Notes: generated by a model from the letters alone, not told the origin. DNA of 48,801 nt from a candidate division BRC1 bacterium HGW-BRC1-1 (GCA_002842095.1 PHCB01000018.1:1-48801), one strand, 5' to 3'; positions 1 to 8,679 are shown, counted from the first letter of the stretch. Made by a program: numbers and translations.

Positions 1-1748
1 AGCGGCAGGAACGTCGCCCGCCCCGATCCCTTTTGCTTCAACCACTGGATCGCGCCCTTGGCGTTTTCCGCCGTGTCGACGATCACGTCCTGCGCCTTGC
101 CACCCAGCGCCACTTCGATGGCCAGCTCATGCTCGCCCTTGGCCTGAATGAGCGAGCTTACCACACCCGTTATCCCGCGCAAAATACCACCGCGGGATGC
201 CAGCATCACATCCTTCACCCCGCGATAGTAGCCTTCGAAATTTTCCTGCATCTCCGCCAGTGCATCATGGCGGCTCTGGCTTTGCTGCGCGCTGCGACGG
301 GCCTTTTCCAGCTCCTGCGATGCGGTGGTGAATTCTCCCTCACGGGCGCGCAAAGCATTGCGGGTCGCTTCGAGATCAGCCCGCAGTGCCACCAGCACCT
401 GCTCGTTTTCTTCCGCCGCGCCATGACGTTCCTCACGCTCGGTTTCCAGTCCCTCGATCTGCCGACTCAACATCGTCAGTTCGACTTCGCTCGTGCCCAG
501 CTCGTCACGCAGCTTCTGCTCCATGGCCCGCGCCAGACGCGCCGCGTTGTCCATCTCGTGGCCCGCGCGCGTTGCCGTGTTGATTTCCTGCCGCAGGCGC
601 TGGATATCCGCGCCGCTGCCATCGGTGTCGGCTCGCATGGTGTCATGCTGCCGTTTGCGCTCGGCGTAATCCCCCGCCAGTTGTTCCAGCGAAGTTTCGT
701 TTTCCACCATCTCGGCTTCCACGCCCGACATCTCAATGTCGAGGGTCTGCACCTGCCCGGTCAGCTTGTGGATTTCGTTCTTCAGGCTTTCGCGACGCTC
801 GCCCCCCTGGGCTATGCGCTGCTCGGCCAGGGCGATACCACCCTGAGTCTCCTGCAAGGATGTGTTCACCTCAAACTGTTCGCCGTGGGTCGCATCCAGA
901 TAGCTTTGCACTTCCTCGGCAGTCTCGCGGCCGGCACTGGTTTCATCGTCCACCGCGTTCAGCTTGGTGCGCAACTCACCCACCTGAGCCGACAATTGGG
1001 CGAACCGCTCCTCGGTGGATGCGCTTCCCTCCCGAAACTGGAAGAACCGCCGAACGAGCAGTTCCATCTCCAGAACCTGTAGTTCCGACGCCAGCCGCTT
1101 GTAACGCTCAGCCTTCGCGGCCTGACGCTTGAGGCTGCCCGCCTGACGCCGCACCTCGTTGATAATGTCGGCCAGACGCAGAAGGTCCTCTTCGGTGCGC
1201 GATAACTTGTTCAGCGCTTCCTCTTTGCGCGCCTTGTACTTAGAGATTCCGGCGGCCTCGTCGAAAATCACACGCCGCTCAAGCGGGCGCGAATTGATGA
1301 TGGCGTCCACCTTGCCCTGCTCCAACACGCTGTAACTGTCGGTCCCCACGCCCGTGTCCATGCAAAGATGGGTGATGTCCTTCAGGCGACACTGGGAGCT
1401 GTTGAGCATGTATTCGCTCTCGCCCGTGCGGAACAGGCGGCGGCTGATGGCCACCTCGTCAAAATCCACGGGGAGCGTACGCAGTTCGTTGTTCAAAACA
1501 AGATTGGCCCGCGCCATGCCCGTGGCTTTTTGCGTGCCGGAACCGTTGAAAATGACATCCCCCATGCGGGAACCACGCATGCTTTTCGCACTCTGTTCGC
1601 CCAGAACCCAGCGGATCGAATCGAAGATGTTCGATTTTCCGCAACCGTTCGGACCCACGATCACCGTAACGCCGGGGTGAAAATCGATCGTCGTCTTGTT
1701 GGCGAAACTCTTAAAGCCCTGCAGTTCCAAGCGTTTAAAAAACAACAT
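1..1748 (-). CDS. smc: Chromosome segregation protein SMC (N-terminal part, runs off window)
   Basis: SMC ATPase that organises and segregates the chromosome with ScpA/ScpB. The minus-strand frame starts at the ATG at 1746-1748 and stays open to base 1, so about 582 residues are visible and the C-terminal half lies outside the window. The N-terminus begins MLFFKRLELQGFKSF and carries the Walker A motif GPNGCGKSN at about residues 32-40, followed by the LGEQSAKSMRG stretch typical of SMC heads. A long coiled coil rich in Glu, Gln, Arg and Ala follows from about residue 170 to 500, then sequence resembling the hinge (GYYRGVKDVMLA, then IVGVV-like IRG/ITGVVS and a LGGKAQDVIVDT stretch) up to the edge. 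The next gene upstream on this strand is the HtrA-like protease 380 bp away, so smc probably has its own promoter. Identification is from conserved SMC head and hinge motifs; no frameshift is seen. Confidence 0.95.
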   Translation of the reverse strand, partial: MLFFKRLELQGFKSFANKTTIDFHPGVTVIVGPNGCGKSNIFDSIRWVLGEQSAKSMRGSRMGDVIFNGSGTQKATGMARANLVLNNELRTLPVDFDEVAISRRLFRTGESEYMLNSSQCRLKDITHLCMDTGVGTDSYSVLEQGKVDAIINSRPLERRVIFDEAAGISKYKARKEEALNKLSRTEEDLLRLADIINEVRRQAGSLKRQAAKAERYKRLASELQVLEMELLVRRFFQFREGSASTEERFAQLSAQVGELRTKLNAVDDETSAGRETAEEVQSYLDATHGEQFEVNTSLQETQGGIALAEQRIAQGGERRESLKNEIHKLTGQVQTLDIEMSGVEAEMVENETSLEQLAGDYAERKRQHDTMRADTDGSGADIQRLRQEINTATRAGHEMDNAARLARAMEQKLRDELGTSEVELTMLSRQIEGLETEREERHGAAEENEQVLVALRADLEATRNALRAREGEFTTASQELEKARRSAQQSQSRHDALAEMQENFEGYYRGVKDVMLASRGGILRGITGVVSSLIQAKGEHELAIEVALGGKAQDVIVDTAENAKGAIQWLKQKGSGRATFLP

Positions 1749-2086
1749 TCAGCGTGTCCTCGCTACCAGTGGGGGAAATATTAAGGTCGGGTGCATGCCC
1801 ACCCGGGCATGAAAAAAACAGCGGTGTCAGCATGGATGACGTCCGTCAGCTTCGGACGCGCCCCCTGCGGGGCTGGCTCAATGTGAGAAGAACAATACCG
1901 CCATTGAAGGAATTCTCACCCAACAAAAATAGCCGCCCCGATGCAAGCAGAAAATGCGCCCTTGGATCACGCTGGTACTAAATATGGCGCAAAAAGGGCC
2001 CAACCACTGCCACATCTGCGCTTAGGCGCCAGATGTAGTAGTGGGCAGGATTATGGACGAAATTGACGAATTGACAGGCTGATGTG
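1749..2086. other. Intergenic region upstream of smc, no gene seen
   Basis: This stretch separates the smc start from the HtrA-like gene. The short ORFs here have no ribosome binding site and no recognisable protein motif. It should hold the smc promoter, but no convincing -35/-10 pair could be picked by eye. At 2053-2080 there is a loose run of GACGAAATT / GACGAATT / GACAGG units just before the clean 9-nt repeat, which may be a decayed part of the same array. Confidence 0.5.
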
Positions 2087-2125
2087 GTCCATAGTGTCCA
2101 TATCGTCCATATAGTCCATCCCGTC
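2087..2125. repeat. 9-nt tandem repeat, GTCCATNNN x4
   Basis: Four consecutive 9-nt units start at 2087, 2096, 2105 and 2114 (GTCCATAGT, GTCCATATC, GTCCATATA, GTCCATCCC), followed by a further GTC. On the minus strand they read as repeated ATGGAC. The array ends 5 bp from the stop codon of the minus-strand HtrA-like gene, so it lies in that gene's 3' untranslated region. A second 9-nt array with a related CCCAT core sits just 3' of another minus-strand gene at 25915-25962. Confidence 0.85.
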
Positions 2126-2129
2126 TCTC

Positions 2130-3995
2130 TCAATCTTCCTTGCGCGACACTTCCAGCGCCTCATCGATGGGGAAGGCCGGTTGCAGCCGCAGGGTCTGTC
2201 CGTCGTTGGAATTCGTGCGGAACCCGATCTGCACGTAGCGCTCCTTCATCAACGACCGCCTCGACGCATCGAACGAATCCTTCTTCGTTAAATCCGCATA
2301 CGCTTTTTCGGCGGCCCGCAAAGCCTCGCGCAATTCCTTCAGGCTCTTCACCGGTTTGTCGTTCACGCTGTCGATGATCGCCCACGTGGTGGCGGGCTCA
2401 TAGCTTGTCGTCCACGAGAAGCCATACGTATCGCGCGAACTGACCGACATGCCGCGCCGGCTGGCCAGACTGTTCGGTTCCACAAATGTCACCAACGCGC
2501 CTCCCTGCAAAATTTCACGGTCGGGCACTTCAAAAAGCGCCGCGTTGAAGTCGTTGAAATCCTGCGCCACGAAATCGCCCCACAGCTCGTAATCCGGCTT
2601 TTCAAAGGTGCCCAGATGGGCCAGCGGAACCGGCTTCACGAACTCGAACTTCCGCTCAACTTTTTGGATCCCCTTGGTTCCCTGGCGCACGTACCATAGC
2701 GTCACATCGTCGCCCGGCTGGCTCAACAACACCAGTTCCGTCAGATGCAGCTTGTTGACCTCGCGGGTCGAGGAAGTCTGGTCCGCAGCATCGGTCACCG
2801 TGGATGAATCCGCCCCATCCACCGGTGGCCATACGCTCATGCGGCCCGTCGTCACGCGATAACCCTGCATGTCCAGCGCGCACGAAATATCCTGCTGCCG
2901 GTTCGCGAACCCAACCAGGATGTCGCCCGCCTTCAGGCCCCACCGACTCGCCAGACTGCCGCTGGTGACTTCGCGCACCATTACGCCCAGTTCGAACATC
3001 ACCACGTCCTCGGTGGCGTCGGCCCACACGAGGTTGCCCGTAAAATTCTCTGTCACCGAGATGCCCAGCTTGGGCAGTTCCATGTCCTTGCGCCCGGATT
3101 CGTTTTCCCGCACGCGCTTGAGGAAATGGCTCACCACGTTGCTCGGGATCAGCCACCCCTGCTCGCTGCCGTACCCGCTGCCGCGCGCAGGAATTCCGAC
3201 CACTTTGCCCGCACGATTCAATCCCGGCCCACCGCTGTTTCCCGACTGCACCACGCCGCCGGGGCCGACCTCGATGAACTGATGCTGGCAGATGAACTCT
3301 CCGGTTTTAATTTTCAGATACTGCCGCCCGGTCACCTTGGCGGCGATGATTTTCAACTCGTCGCTGTTTTGCGGGTAACCGAAAATTGCCACGGGGTCCG
3401 CCTGATGAATCTGGTCGCTGTCGCCCAGGGTCAACGTGGGGATGCGCTTCAGTCCCGACCGGCGTTTCAAGCGCAGCACCTCATCGTCGGGCAGGCGCAA
3501 CACGGCCAGGTCGATCTGTTCGGTGCCGCCCACGCCCAACACTTCGGCGCGAAATTCCACGTTGCCCGTCGCCGGCGTCTTGATGCGGATGCTCCCCCGC
3601 CGCGCTTCCTCCACCACGTGGGCGTTGGTCAGAATCTCCGACTCACTGATAAAAAATCCGCTGCCATGGGGAGGCTCGTCGCCCGAGTAATATTGCTCGC
3701 TCTTCGAGGGGTTAAGCTTCGTGAGTTCCTTGTTTCGCAACGCCGTGAATTCCACCTTCACGACCGCGTTTTGAAAACGATCTTTGAGAGACGACAGATC
3801 GATCTCTCGCGACGAGGAGAGGGCCGACGCATCCTCGATAACAGCCCCATCGTTCGATGGTTCATCCACCTGCGCGGGCAGCGTTGCCGCACCCAAAGTC
3901 ATCGCCAAAATTCCAAAACCAAGCCCGCGTAACCCGAAGAAATTCTTCAATATCCCAACCTCGTCCATAGAGTGGAAACAACGAATCCCTTTCAT
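2130..3995 (-). CDS. HtrA/DegP-like secreted serine protease with PDZ domains
   Basis: A trypsin-like serine protease of the HtrA type, expected to act in the periplasm or cell envelope on misfolded proteins. With the ATG at 3995 the product has 621 residues and an N-terminal hydrophobic stretch ending in ATLPAQ that looks like a signal peptide. The triad is visible: His126 in TNAHVV, Asp162 in IDLAVLR and Ser254 in GNSGGPGL. PDZ-like segments follow: one around SGSLASRWGLKAGDIL and a second near the C-terminus around PNSLASRRGM and INDKPV-like SVNDKPVKSL. At about 620 residues it is longer than standard DegP (about 450-480), through extra sequence between and after the PDZ units. The open frame extends to 4028, and an ATG at 3968 is also possible; none of these has a clear Shine-Dalgarno, and 3995 was chosen because it gives a basic N-terminus before the hydrophobic core. 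It is divergent from the DUF6498 gene. Confidence 0.88.
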   Translation of the reverse strand: MKGIRCFHSMDEVGILKNFFGLRGLGFGILAMTLGAATLPAQVDEPSNDGAVIEDASALSSSREIDLSSLKDRFQNAVVKVEFTALRNKELTKLNPSKSEQYYSGDEPPHGSGFFISESEILTNAHVVEEARRGSIRIKTPATGNVEFRAEVLGVGGTEQIDLAVLRLPDDEVLRLKRRSGLKRIPTLTLGDSDQIHQADPVAIFGYPQNSDELKIIAAKVTGRQYLKIKTGEFICQHQFIEVGPGGVVQSGNSGGPGLNRAGKVVGIPARGSGYGSEQGWLIPSNVVSHFLKRVRENESGRKDMELPKLGISVTENFTGNLVWADATEDVVMFELGVMVREVTSGSLASRWGLKAGDILVGFANRQQDISCALDMQGYRVTTGRMSVWPPVDGADSSTVTDAADQTSSTREVNKLHLTELVLLSQPGDDVTLWYVRQGTKGIQKVERKFEFVKPVPLAHLGTFEKPDYELWGDFVAQDFNDFNAALFEVPDREILQGGALVTFVEPNSLASRRGMSVSSRDTYGFSWTTSYEPATTWAIIDSVNDKPVKSLKELREALRAAEKAYADLTKKDSFDASRRSLMKERYVQIGFRTNSNDGQTLRLQPAFPIDEALEVSRKED

Positions 3996-4046
3996 GTTTC
4001 GATTGCAAGATCTCACGCAAGCCGTCAATCATCCCCACCTCAGCCC

Positions 4047-4808
4047 ATGATCGAACAATCCACCGCCGCCCGCAAATACTCCCGCGTTTCGCTCATCCTT
4101 GCCAACCTGGTTCCGGTTTTCGGAGTCCTCTTTGGAAGCTGGACCGTCTCCGATGTGATGATCGTCTACTGGCTGGAAAATGTCGTCGTGGGGTTCTTCA
4201 ATGTGTTACGCATGGTCTTCGCCCAGGGTGGCTTCGCACCGGACGTAAACAAAGCCATTAACGCTCTCACACCGCAGTCGAAGATACTTCAGCACACCGC
4301 CAAGTTATTTTTCATCCCGTTTTTTATCGTACATTACGGGATGTTCACCATGATCCATGGCGTGTTCGTGGTGGTTTTGTTTGGCAGTGGAGGACCATTT
4401 AGCGGCAGCGCATCCACCCTCCAAGGCGGTCCCTTTGCGATGCTTTCCGCCGGTCTCCACCAAACGCCCCTCTTCTGGCCGATCCTCGCCCTCATGCTGA
4501 GCCACGGCATTTCGTTCTGGTTCAATTATATCAAGGATGGCGAATATCTGACCGCCGACCTGCCCACGCTAATGTCGCGGCCGTACGGTCGAATTGTAGT
4601 CCTCCACCTCACCATCATTTTGGGAGGGTTCGCCGTGATGGCGTTCCACGGGGCATGGGGAGCATTGGTGCTTCTCACGATATTGAAGATAGGGACCGAC
4701 CTGAAGGCCTCGGACTGGGGCAACAATCTGATGGTCCGGGCCAGGAAGCGCAGGAATCAGCGCAAAGGATCTATGTCGGCCGATCCAACTTCCGGCTCAC
4801 CCAACTGA
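4047..4808 (+). CDS. DUF6498-type integral membrane protein
   Basis: A 253-residue polytopic membrane protein matching the DUF6498 family as I know it, with the characteristic VYWLENVVVGFFNVLRM segment near residues 37-53. About five to six hydrophobic segments are visible: SLILANLVPVFGVLF near the start, then FIPFFIVHYGMFTMIHGVFV, PLFWPILALMLSHGISF, and IVVLHLTIILGGFAVMAF. The C-terminus is short, basic and cytosolic-looking (MVRARKRRNQRKG). The frame is open from 3972, but the ATG at 4047 is preferred because it begins directly before conserved sequence and avoids overlap with the divergent protease gene. The function of the family is not known to me. The stop lies 4 bp from the stop of the convergent NlpC/P60 gene. 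Confidence 0.85.
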   Translation: MIEQSTAARKYSRVSLILANLVPVFGVLFGSWTVSDVMIVYWLENVVVGFFNVLRMVFAQGGFAPDVNKAINALTPQSKILQHTAKLFFIPFFIVHYGMFTMIHGVFVVVLFGSGGPFSGSASTLQGGPFAMLSAGLHQTPLFWPILALMLSHGISFWFNYIKDGEYLTADLPTLMSRPYGRIVVLHLTIILGGFAVMAFHGAWGALVLLTILKIGTDLKASDWGNNLMVRARKRRNQRKGSMSADPTSGSPN

Positions 4809-4812
4809 TTCC

Positions 4813-6420
4813 TTAGTACTGCGTCCAGTCCTCAACAGCCGACACGCCGAAGAACTGCGTGGTGACCGCGTTCACAATGGCGGTCCGCGCCGCGGGAGAG
4901 GTAACCGATTCCAGCGGGAAGCCCATGACAAACACAGAACCCGGCGTTATGCCCGTACCGAAGACGCCATCGTAAGCCACGGCGGCCACGCCACCGGTGC
5001 CATACCGCATCACGCTTCGCGCTCCAGTCTGAGGCACCAGAACGTCGGGCCAGGTCACGTCAAAGGCGCCGCTGGAACCATTGTCAAAATTGCCCGACAC
5101 GCCCGCGCAGACTTCGCCGGTTATGCCCGAGAAGGAGTAGCCGTTGCCCGCAGAGCCGTCACTGACGTATCCGCATTTGAGGTAGTTCAGCGCGAACGCC
5201 TCGTCGTTGATGGGGCCTTTTTTGTTGATCAGATCCCAGAAGATTTCCGATCCGCTGACGAACAGATGCCCGCCCCCTTGCAGGTAGTCCTGCAGGCGAA
5301 GCTGCTCCTGATAGCTGAAGGCTTCATCGGTGGTCGACTCATCACCCAGAATCCACCAGACGCTGCTGTAGTTTGCCAGAGGCACCGTTTCATCCAGCAC
5401 CCGCAGGTTGTCCACGCTGTCGAAGGCGTAACCCGCAGCGGCCAGAGCCTGCGCTGTGCGCGTCACTAAAGTGTGAGGCACTCCGCCCGACTCTGTTTTG
5501 GTGTGCCAGCGGTCGTATGCGTTCACGATCAGTGCCTTGCGCGCACCCGTCTGCTGGCGCAGCGCCAGCACTGTGGAGGCGGCAGTTTCAACCCCGCCAT
5601 TCACTGCGGTCGACTTGAAATAATGGGTATCGCCTTGCGTGAGCGCGTTGGCTGTGACCGTTTGAGCCTGCACACCCAACGCCCCCTCGCCCGCCACCAG
5701 CGACCAGTTTACGGCATCGGTGCTGCGGTAAACGCGGAAACCGGAGGTGCTCTGCCCGAGGAATTCCACCGAGGCAGTTCCCGTGGCCCCACCCAGAACC
5801 TTGGTGAGCGACGGCCATGTTGCGGTGTTCTGATAGCGCAGAGGCTTGTAATTACTATCGGTAGAGATGATGCGGCGTTTCATGCCCGCCGTACCCGAAC
5901 CGCCCGTGGTGCATTCCACTTCCTGAGTCAGGTTGGTTCCGGTGTATTTTTCAAATATCCGAACATGGGACGAGGCGTAATTCATCAGATCGCCGGGGCC
6001 GATTACGGGATAGGTGATCTCAGTACAAACCGATGGAAAACCGCTGGTGGCGTAGCGTCCGGAGCGCAAGGCCCGCGAGGCAAAGCCCGAGCAATCGTTG
6101 CCATAATTGGTGGAGATCACCGCAGCCGAGTTCGTATCGCCCGCATAGCCACCGTTCACGACGACATTGGTGTAGAACGAATCGCGTGTGTCGTAGCCAC
6201 CCCAGTCGTAGGGGATTCCATTTTTCCATCCCACGGCGGTGAACGGGCAACTGGCATTGGTTATCCCACTGTAAATGCTGGAGGACGAGCAATACCAGCG
6301 CAGCATCAGGTGCTCGTTGGAAGTTTCAAGAATCTGGTCGCGCGCGATAGGTGTTTGACCCATGCCGCTGGCAGCCGTTGCGGCCAGAAGCAGAGTCGCC
6401 AGGTTCCGGAAAACGTTCAT
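4813..6420 (-). CDS. Secreted NlpC/P60-like peptidase fused to FN3-like and xanthan-lyase-like module
   Basis: A 535-residue exported protein. Residues 1-21 form a signal peptide (MNVFRNLATLLLAATAASGMG). Residues of about 60-185 resemble an NlpC/P60-type cysteine peptidase: GIPYDWGGYD, the probable nucleophile in NDCSGFASRAL, and a His in SSHVRIFEKY. A fibronectin-III-like stretch follows (FRVYRSTDAVNWSLV), then from about residue 295 a domain beginning ARKALIVNAYDRW with VWWILGDEST, LQDYLQGGGHLFVSGSE and a C-terminal VFVMGFPLESV. That last domain resembles the flavodoxin-like module beside golvesin domains in proteins annotated as xanthan lyases. Expected role: cell-wall peptide or surface polymer processing. 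The ATG overlaps the stop of the upstream gene by 4 bases (ATGA), so the two are translationally coupled. The enzyme class is inferred from motifs only. Confidence 0.75.
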   Translation of the reverse strand: MNVFRNLATLLLAATAASGMGQTPIARDQILETSNEHLMLRWYCSSSSIYSGITNASCPFTAVGWKNGIPYDWGGYDTRDSFYTNVVVNGGYAGDTNSAAVISTNYGNDCSGFASRALRSGRYATSGFPSVCTEITYPVIGPGDLMNYASSHVRIFEKYTGTNLTQEVECTTGGSGTAGMKRRIISTDSNYKPLRYQNTATWPSLTKVLGGATGTASVEFLGQSTSGFRVYRSTDAVNWSLVAGEGALGVQAQTVTANALTQGDTHYFKSTAVNGGVETAASTVLALRQQTGARKALIVNAYDRWHTKTESGGVPHTLVTRTAQALAAAGYAFDSVDNLRVLDETVPLANYSSVWWILGDESTTDEAFSYQEQLRLQDYLQGGGHLFVSGSEIFWDLINKKGPINDEAFALNYLKCGYVSDGSAGNGYSFSGITGEVCAGVSGNFDNGSSGAFDVTWPDVLVPQTGARSVMRYGTGGVAAVAYDGVFGTGITPGSVFVMGFPLESVTSPAARTAIVNAVTTQFFGVSAVEDWTQY

Positions 6421-7322
6421 TGCGCCACCTCATGACGGGAAAATTCCACCCCACCTGGCGTGGTGCGCATCTGCCAGACACTGCCATCAGGCCGTAACTC
6501 GAACTTGCGATAGACCGTCGTAAAATAGGCGTTGTTCATTTCGAGCAGCGGCTTCGGGCCGTCGCTGCGCAGGAACAGCCGAACGCCATCGGGCGTTATT
6601 TCTTCTGTCTCCCAAACCGTTCGCTTCCCCACCAGTCCGCGAAAGATCACGCCGCCAAAAGCGACTGCATCCGGCGAGGCCGCCTTCATCGCCACCGGGG
6701 CCGGAAGCTGTGTGCCCTGCCCGTCTGAGATGACCGGGCGCGCACGCCCACCCACCAGGCCGGTCATGGCGCGGGCAGCACCGCCCGCCGCACGCCCCTT
6801 GCGAATGGCTGTCGCCGTTGTGGGCTGAGCCCCCTCGTTCTGCGCCTTGAAAAGATAAACGGTTTCATCCGGAGAGTTGACCCCTGTCATGCCCTCTTCC
6901 TCGAAGACATCCTGCGCGTAACCCTCCACCAAACCGGCCGCAGCGGGAACTTCGAGTTTGCTCACCAGCGTTCCCTCAGAATTCAAGGTGCTGACCTCGT
7001 TGCCTTCCAGCGCCAGCAAACCACCATCGGCGCGGGCGGCCAGCGCCGTCGGACGCATGCCCGCGCCGAAAACCCGCACCAGCTTGCCGTCTGCAGAAAA
7101 TTCCTTCAGGTTCCCATGAACCGTGTCTGCCACAATAAGGGCTCCATTGGGCTTGACGTAGAACGTAAGGGGGCCCTGTGGCTCCTGTTCGGGACGAATA
7201 ACCAACCCCAATTCCTGAGGTGCGTCACCCCAGCCGAGTTGAAAACCAGCGCCCTTTGCAGGCAGGGGAGCGACCAACATAAGACCCAAAAGCAGGCCAG
7301 ACCATAAATATGAACGATTCAT
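6417..7322 (-). CDS. Exported beta-propeller-like (NHL-type) protein of unknown function
   Basis: A 301-residue protein with an N-terminal signal peptide (MNRSYLWSGLLLGLMLVAPLPAKG). The middle contains repeated strands in the style of NHL or SMP-30 propellers: PLTFYVKPNGALIVADTVHG, GKLVRVFGAGMRPTALAARADGGLLALEG and TLNSEGTLVSKLEV. The C-terminal third is less clear but contains WETEEITPDGVRLFLRSDG and ends in a predicted beta-rich segment. It is the first gene of a two-gene operon: its stop overlaps the start of the NlpC/P60-like gene by 4 bases, which suggests that both proteins act together at the cell surface. No catalytic residues are recognisable. The promoter should lie in the 121 bp shared with the divergent histidine kinase gene, which contains a 20-bp palindrome. 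Confidence 0.7.
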   Translation of the reverse strand: MNRSYLWSGLLLGLMLVAPLPAKGAGFQLGWGDAPQELGLVIRPEQEPQGPLTFYVKPNGALIVADTVHGNLKEFSADGKLVRVFGAGMRPTALAARADGGLLALEGNEVSTLNSEGTLVSKLEVPAAAGLVEGYAQDVFEEEGMTGVNSPDETVYLFKAQNEGAQPTTATAIRKGRAAGGAARAMTGLVGGRARPVISDGQGTQLPAPVAMKAASPDAVAFGGVIFRGLVGKRTVWETEEITPDGVRLFLRSDGPKPLLEMNNAYFTTVYRKFELRPDGSVWQMRTTPGGVEFSRHEVAQ

Positions 7323-7345
7323 AATGATGAAACCTATCCCCGAAA

Positions 7346-7365
7346 CCCTTGTGCCGGCGCAAGGG
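7346..7365. promoter_or_regulatory. 20-bp palindrome between divergent promoters
   Basis: CCCTTGTGCC directly abuts GGCGCAAGGG; as DNA one base pair mismatches (T opposite G) and the rest is perfectly symmetrical. There is no loop and no T-run, so it looks more like a protein-binding operator than a terminator. It lies 24 bp upstream of the beta-propeller gene start and about 79 bp upstream of the histidine kinase start, a position from which it could control either. Regulatory function is inference. Confidence 0.35.
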
Positions 7366-7443
7366 CAATGAAGAAATATATATCCTGAAGATCATATTTA
7401 TCTTGTAGCAGCCAACCATGCTGATGAACCTCTGAAATTTACG

Positions 7444-8607
7444 ATGTTAAACAAGGGTCCATCTTCCACTTCTGATAAAGATACCTTTTTTGCTCCCGCC
7501 AAGCGCCTGAGCGGTGAAGCGGTGTCCACTCAAAGCAAGAATTTTGACGCACCCGACGCCTTGCGCATCCTCATAGACAGCACCCCCGAGGTTGTGGCTG
7601 TCCTCAACGAGCAGCGCCAGATTGTGTATGCCAATCGCACACTGGTGGCCTTCGCCCGCAAGGAGAACATGAACGAAATCTGCGGCATGCGCCTGGGCGA
7701 AGTTGTGGGCTGCATACACTCCGGCGAGACAGAAGCCGGGTGTGGCACTTCAAAATACTGCATCGACTGCGGTGCCGTGAAAAGCATGCTGACCTGTCTG
7801 GGTGGCAGCGCCGTGGAGCAGGAGTGTCGGGTTGTCGTGAACAGTGGCGAGGCTTACGATTTCCGCCTGCGCAACACCCCCCTCCAACTCAATGGCGAAA
7901 AATACATCATCGTTGCACTGAGCGACATCGCCCATGAAAAACGTCGCCACGCGCTGGAGCGTATCTTCTTTCACGATGTGCTCAACACCGCCTCCGGCCT
8001 GCATGGATTGGCATCCATACTCCCCCACCTGGAACCCGGGGACACCTCCGAAATAGAGCAACTTCTCACCCACACCACAAGACGTCTTATCAACGAAATC
8101 CAAGCCCAGCGCGATTTGATTTCTGCGGAAAATGACGATCTAAAAACCCAATTTGCCTATCACAGCACCGGGGACTTGCTGCAATCCCAAACCAACCACT
8201 TTCAGTACCACGATCTGACACGCAACCGGAACATCGTCCTCAACATTGATGATCCCGAAATGCTTGTCTGGACCGACGCCACACTGGCCGGGCGCGTCAT
8301 CTGCAACATGATCATCAACGCCCTTGAGGCGACCGCGCCAGGCTGCTCAATAATTCTACGAGCCCGGCGCACCGCCGACCAGGCCGTGATAGAAGTTCAC
8401 AATGACGGCACCATGGAACCCGAAGTCCAACGTCAGGTTTTCCACCGGTCCTTCTCCACCAAACAAACCACCCGCGGGCTCGGAACTTACAGTATGAAAC
8501 TCCTCACGGAGCGCTTCCTTAAAGGCCACGTCGACTTCGACTCCACGCCCGAAACCGGCACAACCTTCCGCGCCTTCTTCCCCCTCCAGGAACCCGCCGA
8601 AATTTGA
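7444..8607 (+). CDS. PAS-domain sensor histidine kinase with cysteine cluster
   Basis: A 387-residue soluble sensor kinase without membrane segments. A PAS domain spans about residues 38-160 (LIDSTPEVVAVLNEQRQIVYANR). Inside it lies a cysteine cluster, C90-IHSG, then GC100GTSKYC106IDC109G, with a further Cys80, which could bind a metal or iron-sulfur centre. The phospho-acceptor is probably His177 in FFHDVLNTASGL, followed by a dimerisation helix. The ATPase domain shows the N-box NMIINALEA (about 288-296), VHNDGT (about 318-323) and RGLGTYS (about 344-350). No response regulator is adjacent; the double-receiver protein at 47.2 kb is the only one in the window. The start ATG at 7444 has no obvious Shine-Dalgarno. 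The family of Cys-containing PAS kinases is familiar, but its ligand is not known to me. Redox or gas sensing is inference. Confidence 0.88.
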   Translation: MLNKGPSSTSDKDTFFAPAKRLSGEAVSTQSKNFDAPDALRILIDSTPEVVAVLNEQRQIVYANRTLVAFARKENMNEICGMRLGEVVGCIHSGETEAGCGTSKYCIDCGAVKSMLTCLGGSAVEQECRVVVNSGEAYDFRLRNTPLQLNGEKYIIVALSDIAHEKRRHALERIFFHDVLNTASGLHGLASILPHLEPGDTSEIEQLLTHTTRRLINEIQAQRDLISAENDDLKTQFAYHSTGDLLQSQTNHFQYHDLTRNRNIVLNIDDPEMLVWTDATLAGRVICNMIINALEATAPGCSIILRARRTADQAVIEVHNDGTMEPEVQRQVFHRSFSTKQTTRGLGTYSMKLLTERFLKGHVDFDSTPETGTTFRAFFPLQEPAEI

Positions 8608-8679
8608 AGTCGTCATTTCTCTGAATCTGCCCTCCCTTCCACGAATTCTCCCCCGCCGCCGTGGTTACCGCATTAGGCT

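Noticed and set aside
33-1082. A 349-codon plus-strand frame over smc
   Set aside because: The minus strand encodes the SMC head and coiled coil in one uninterrupted frame; the plus-strand frame is its shadow.
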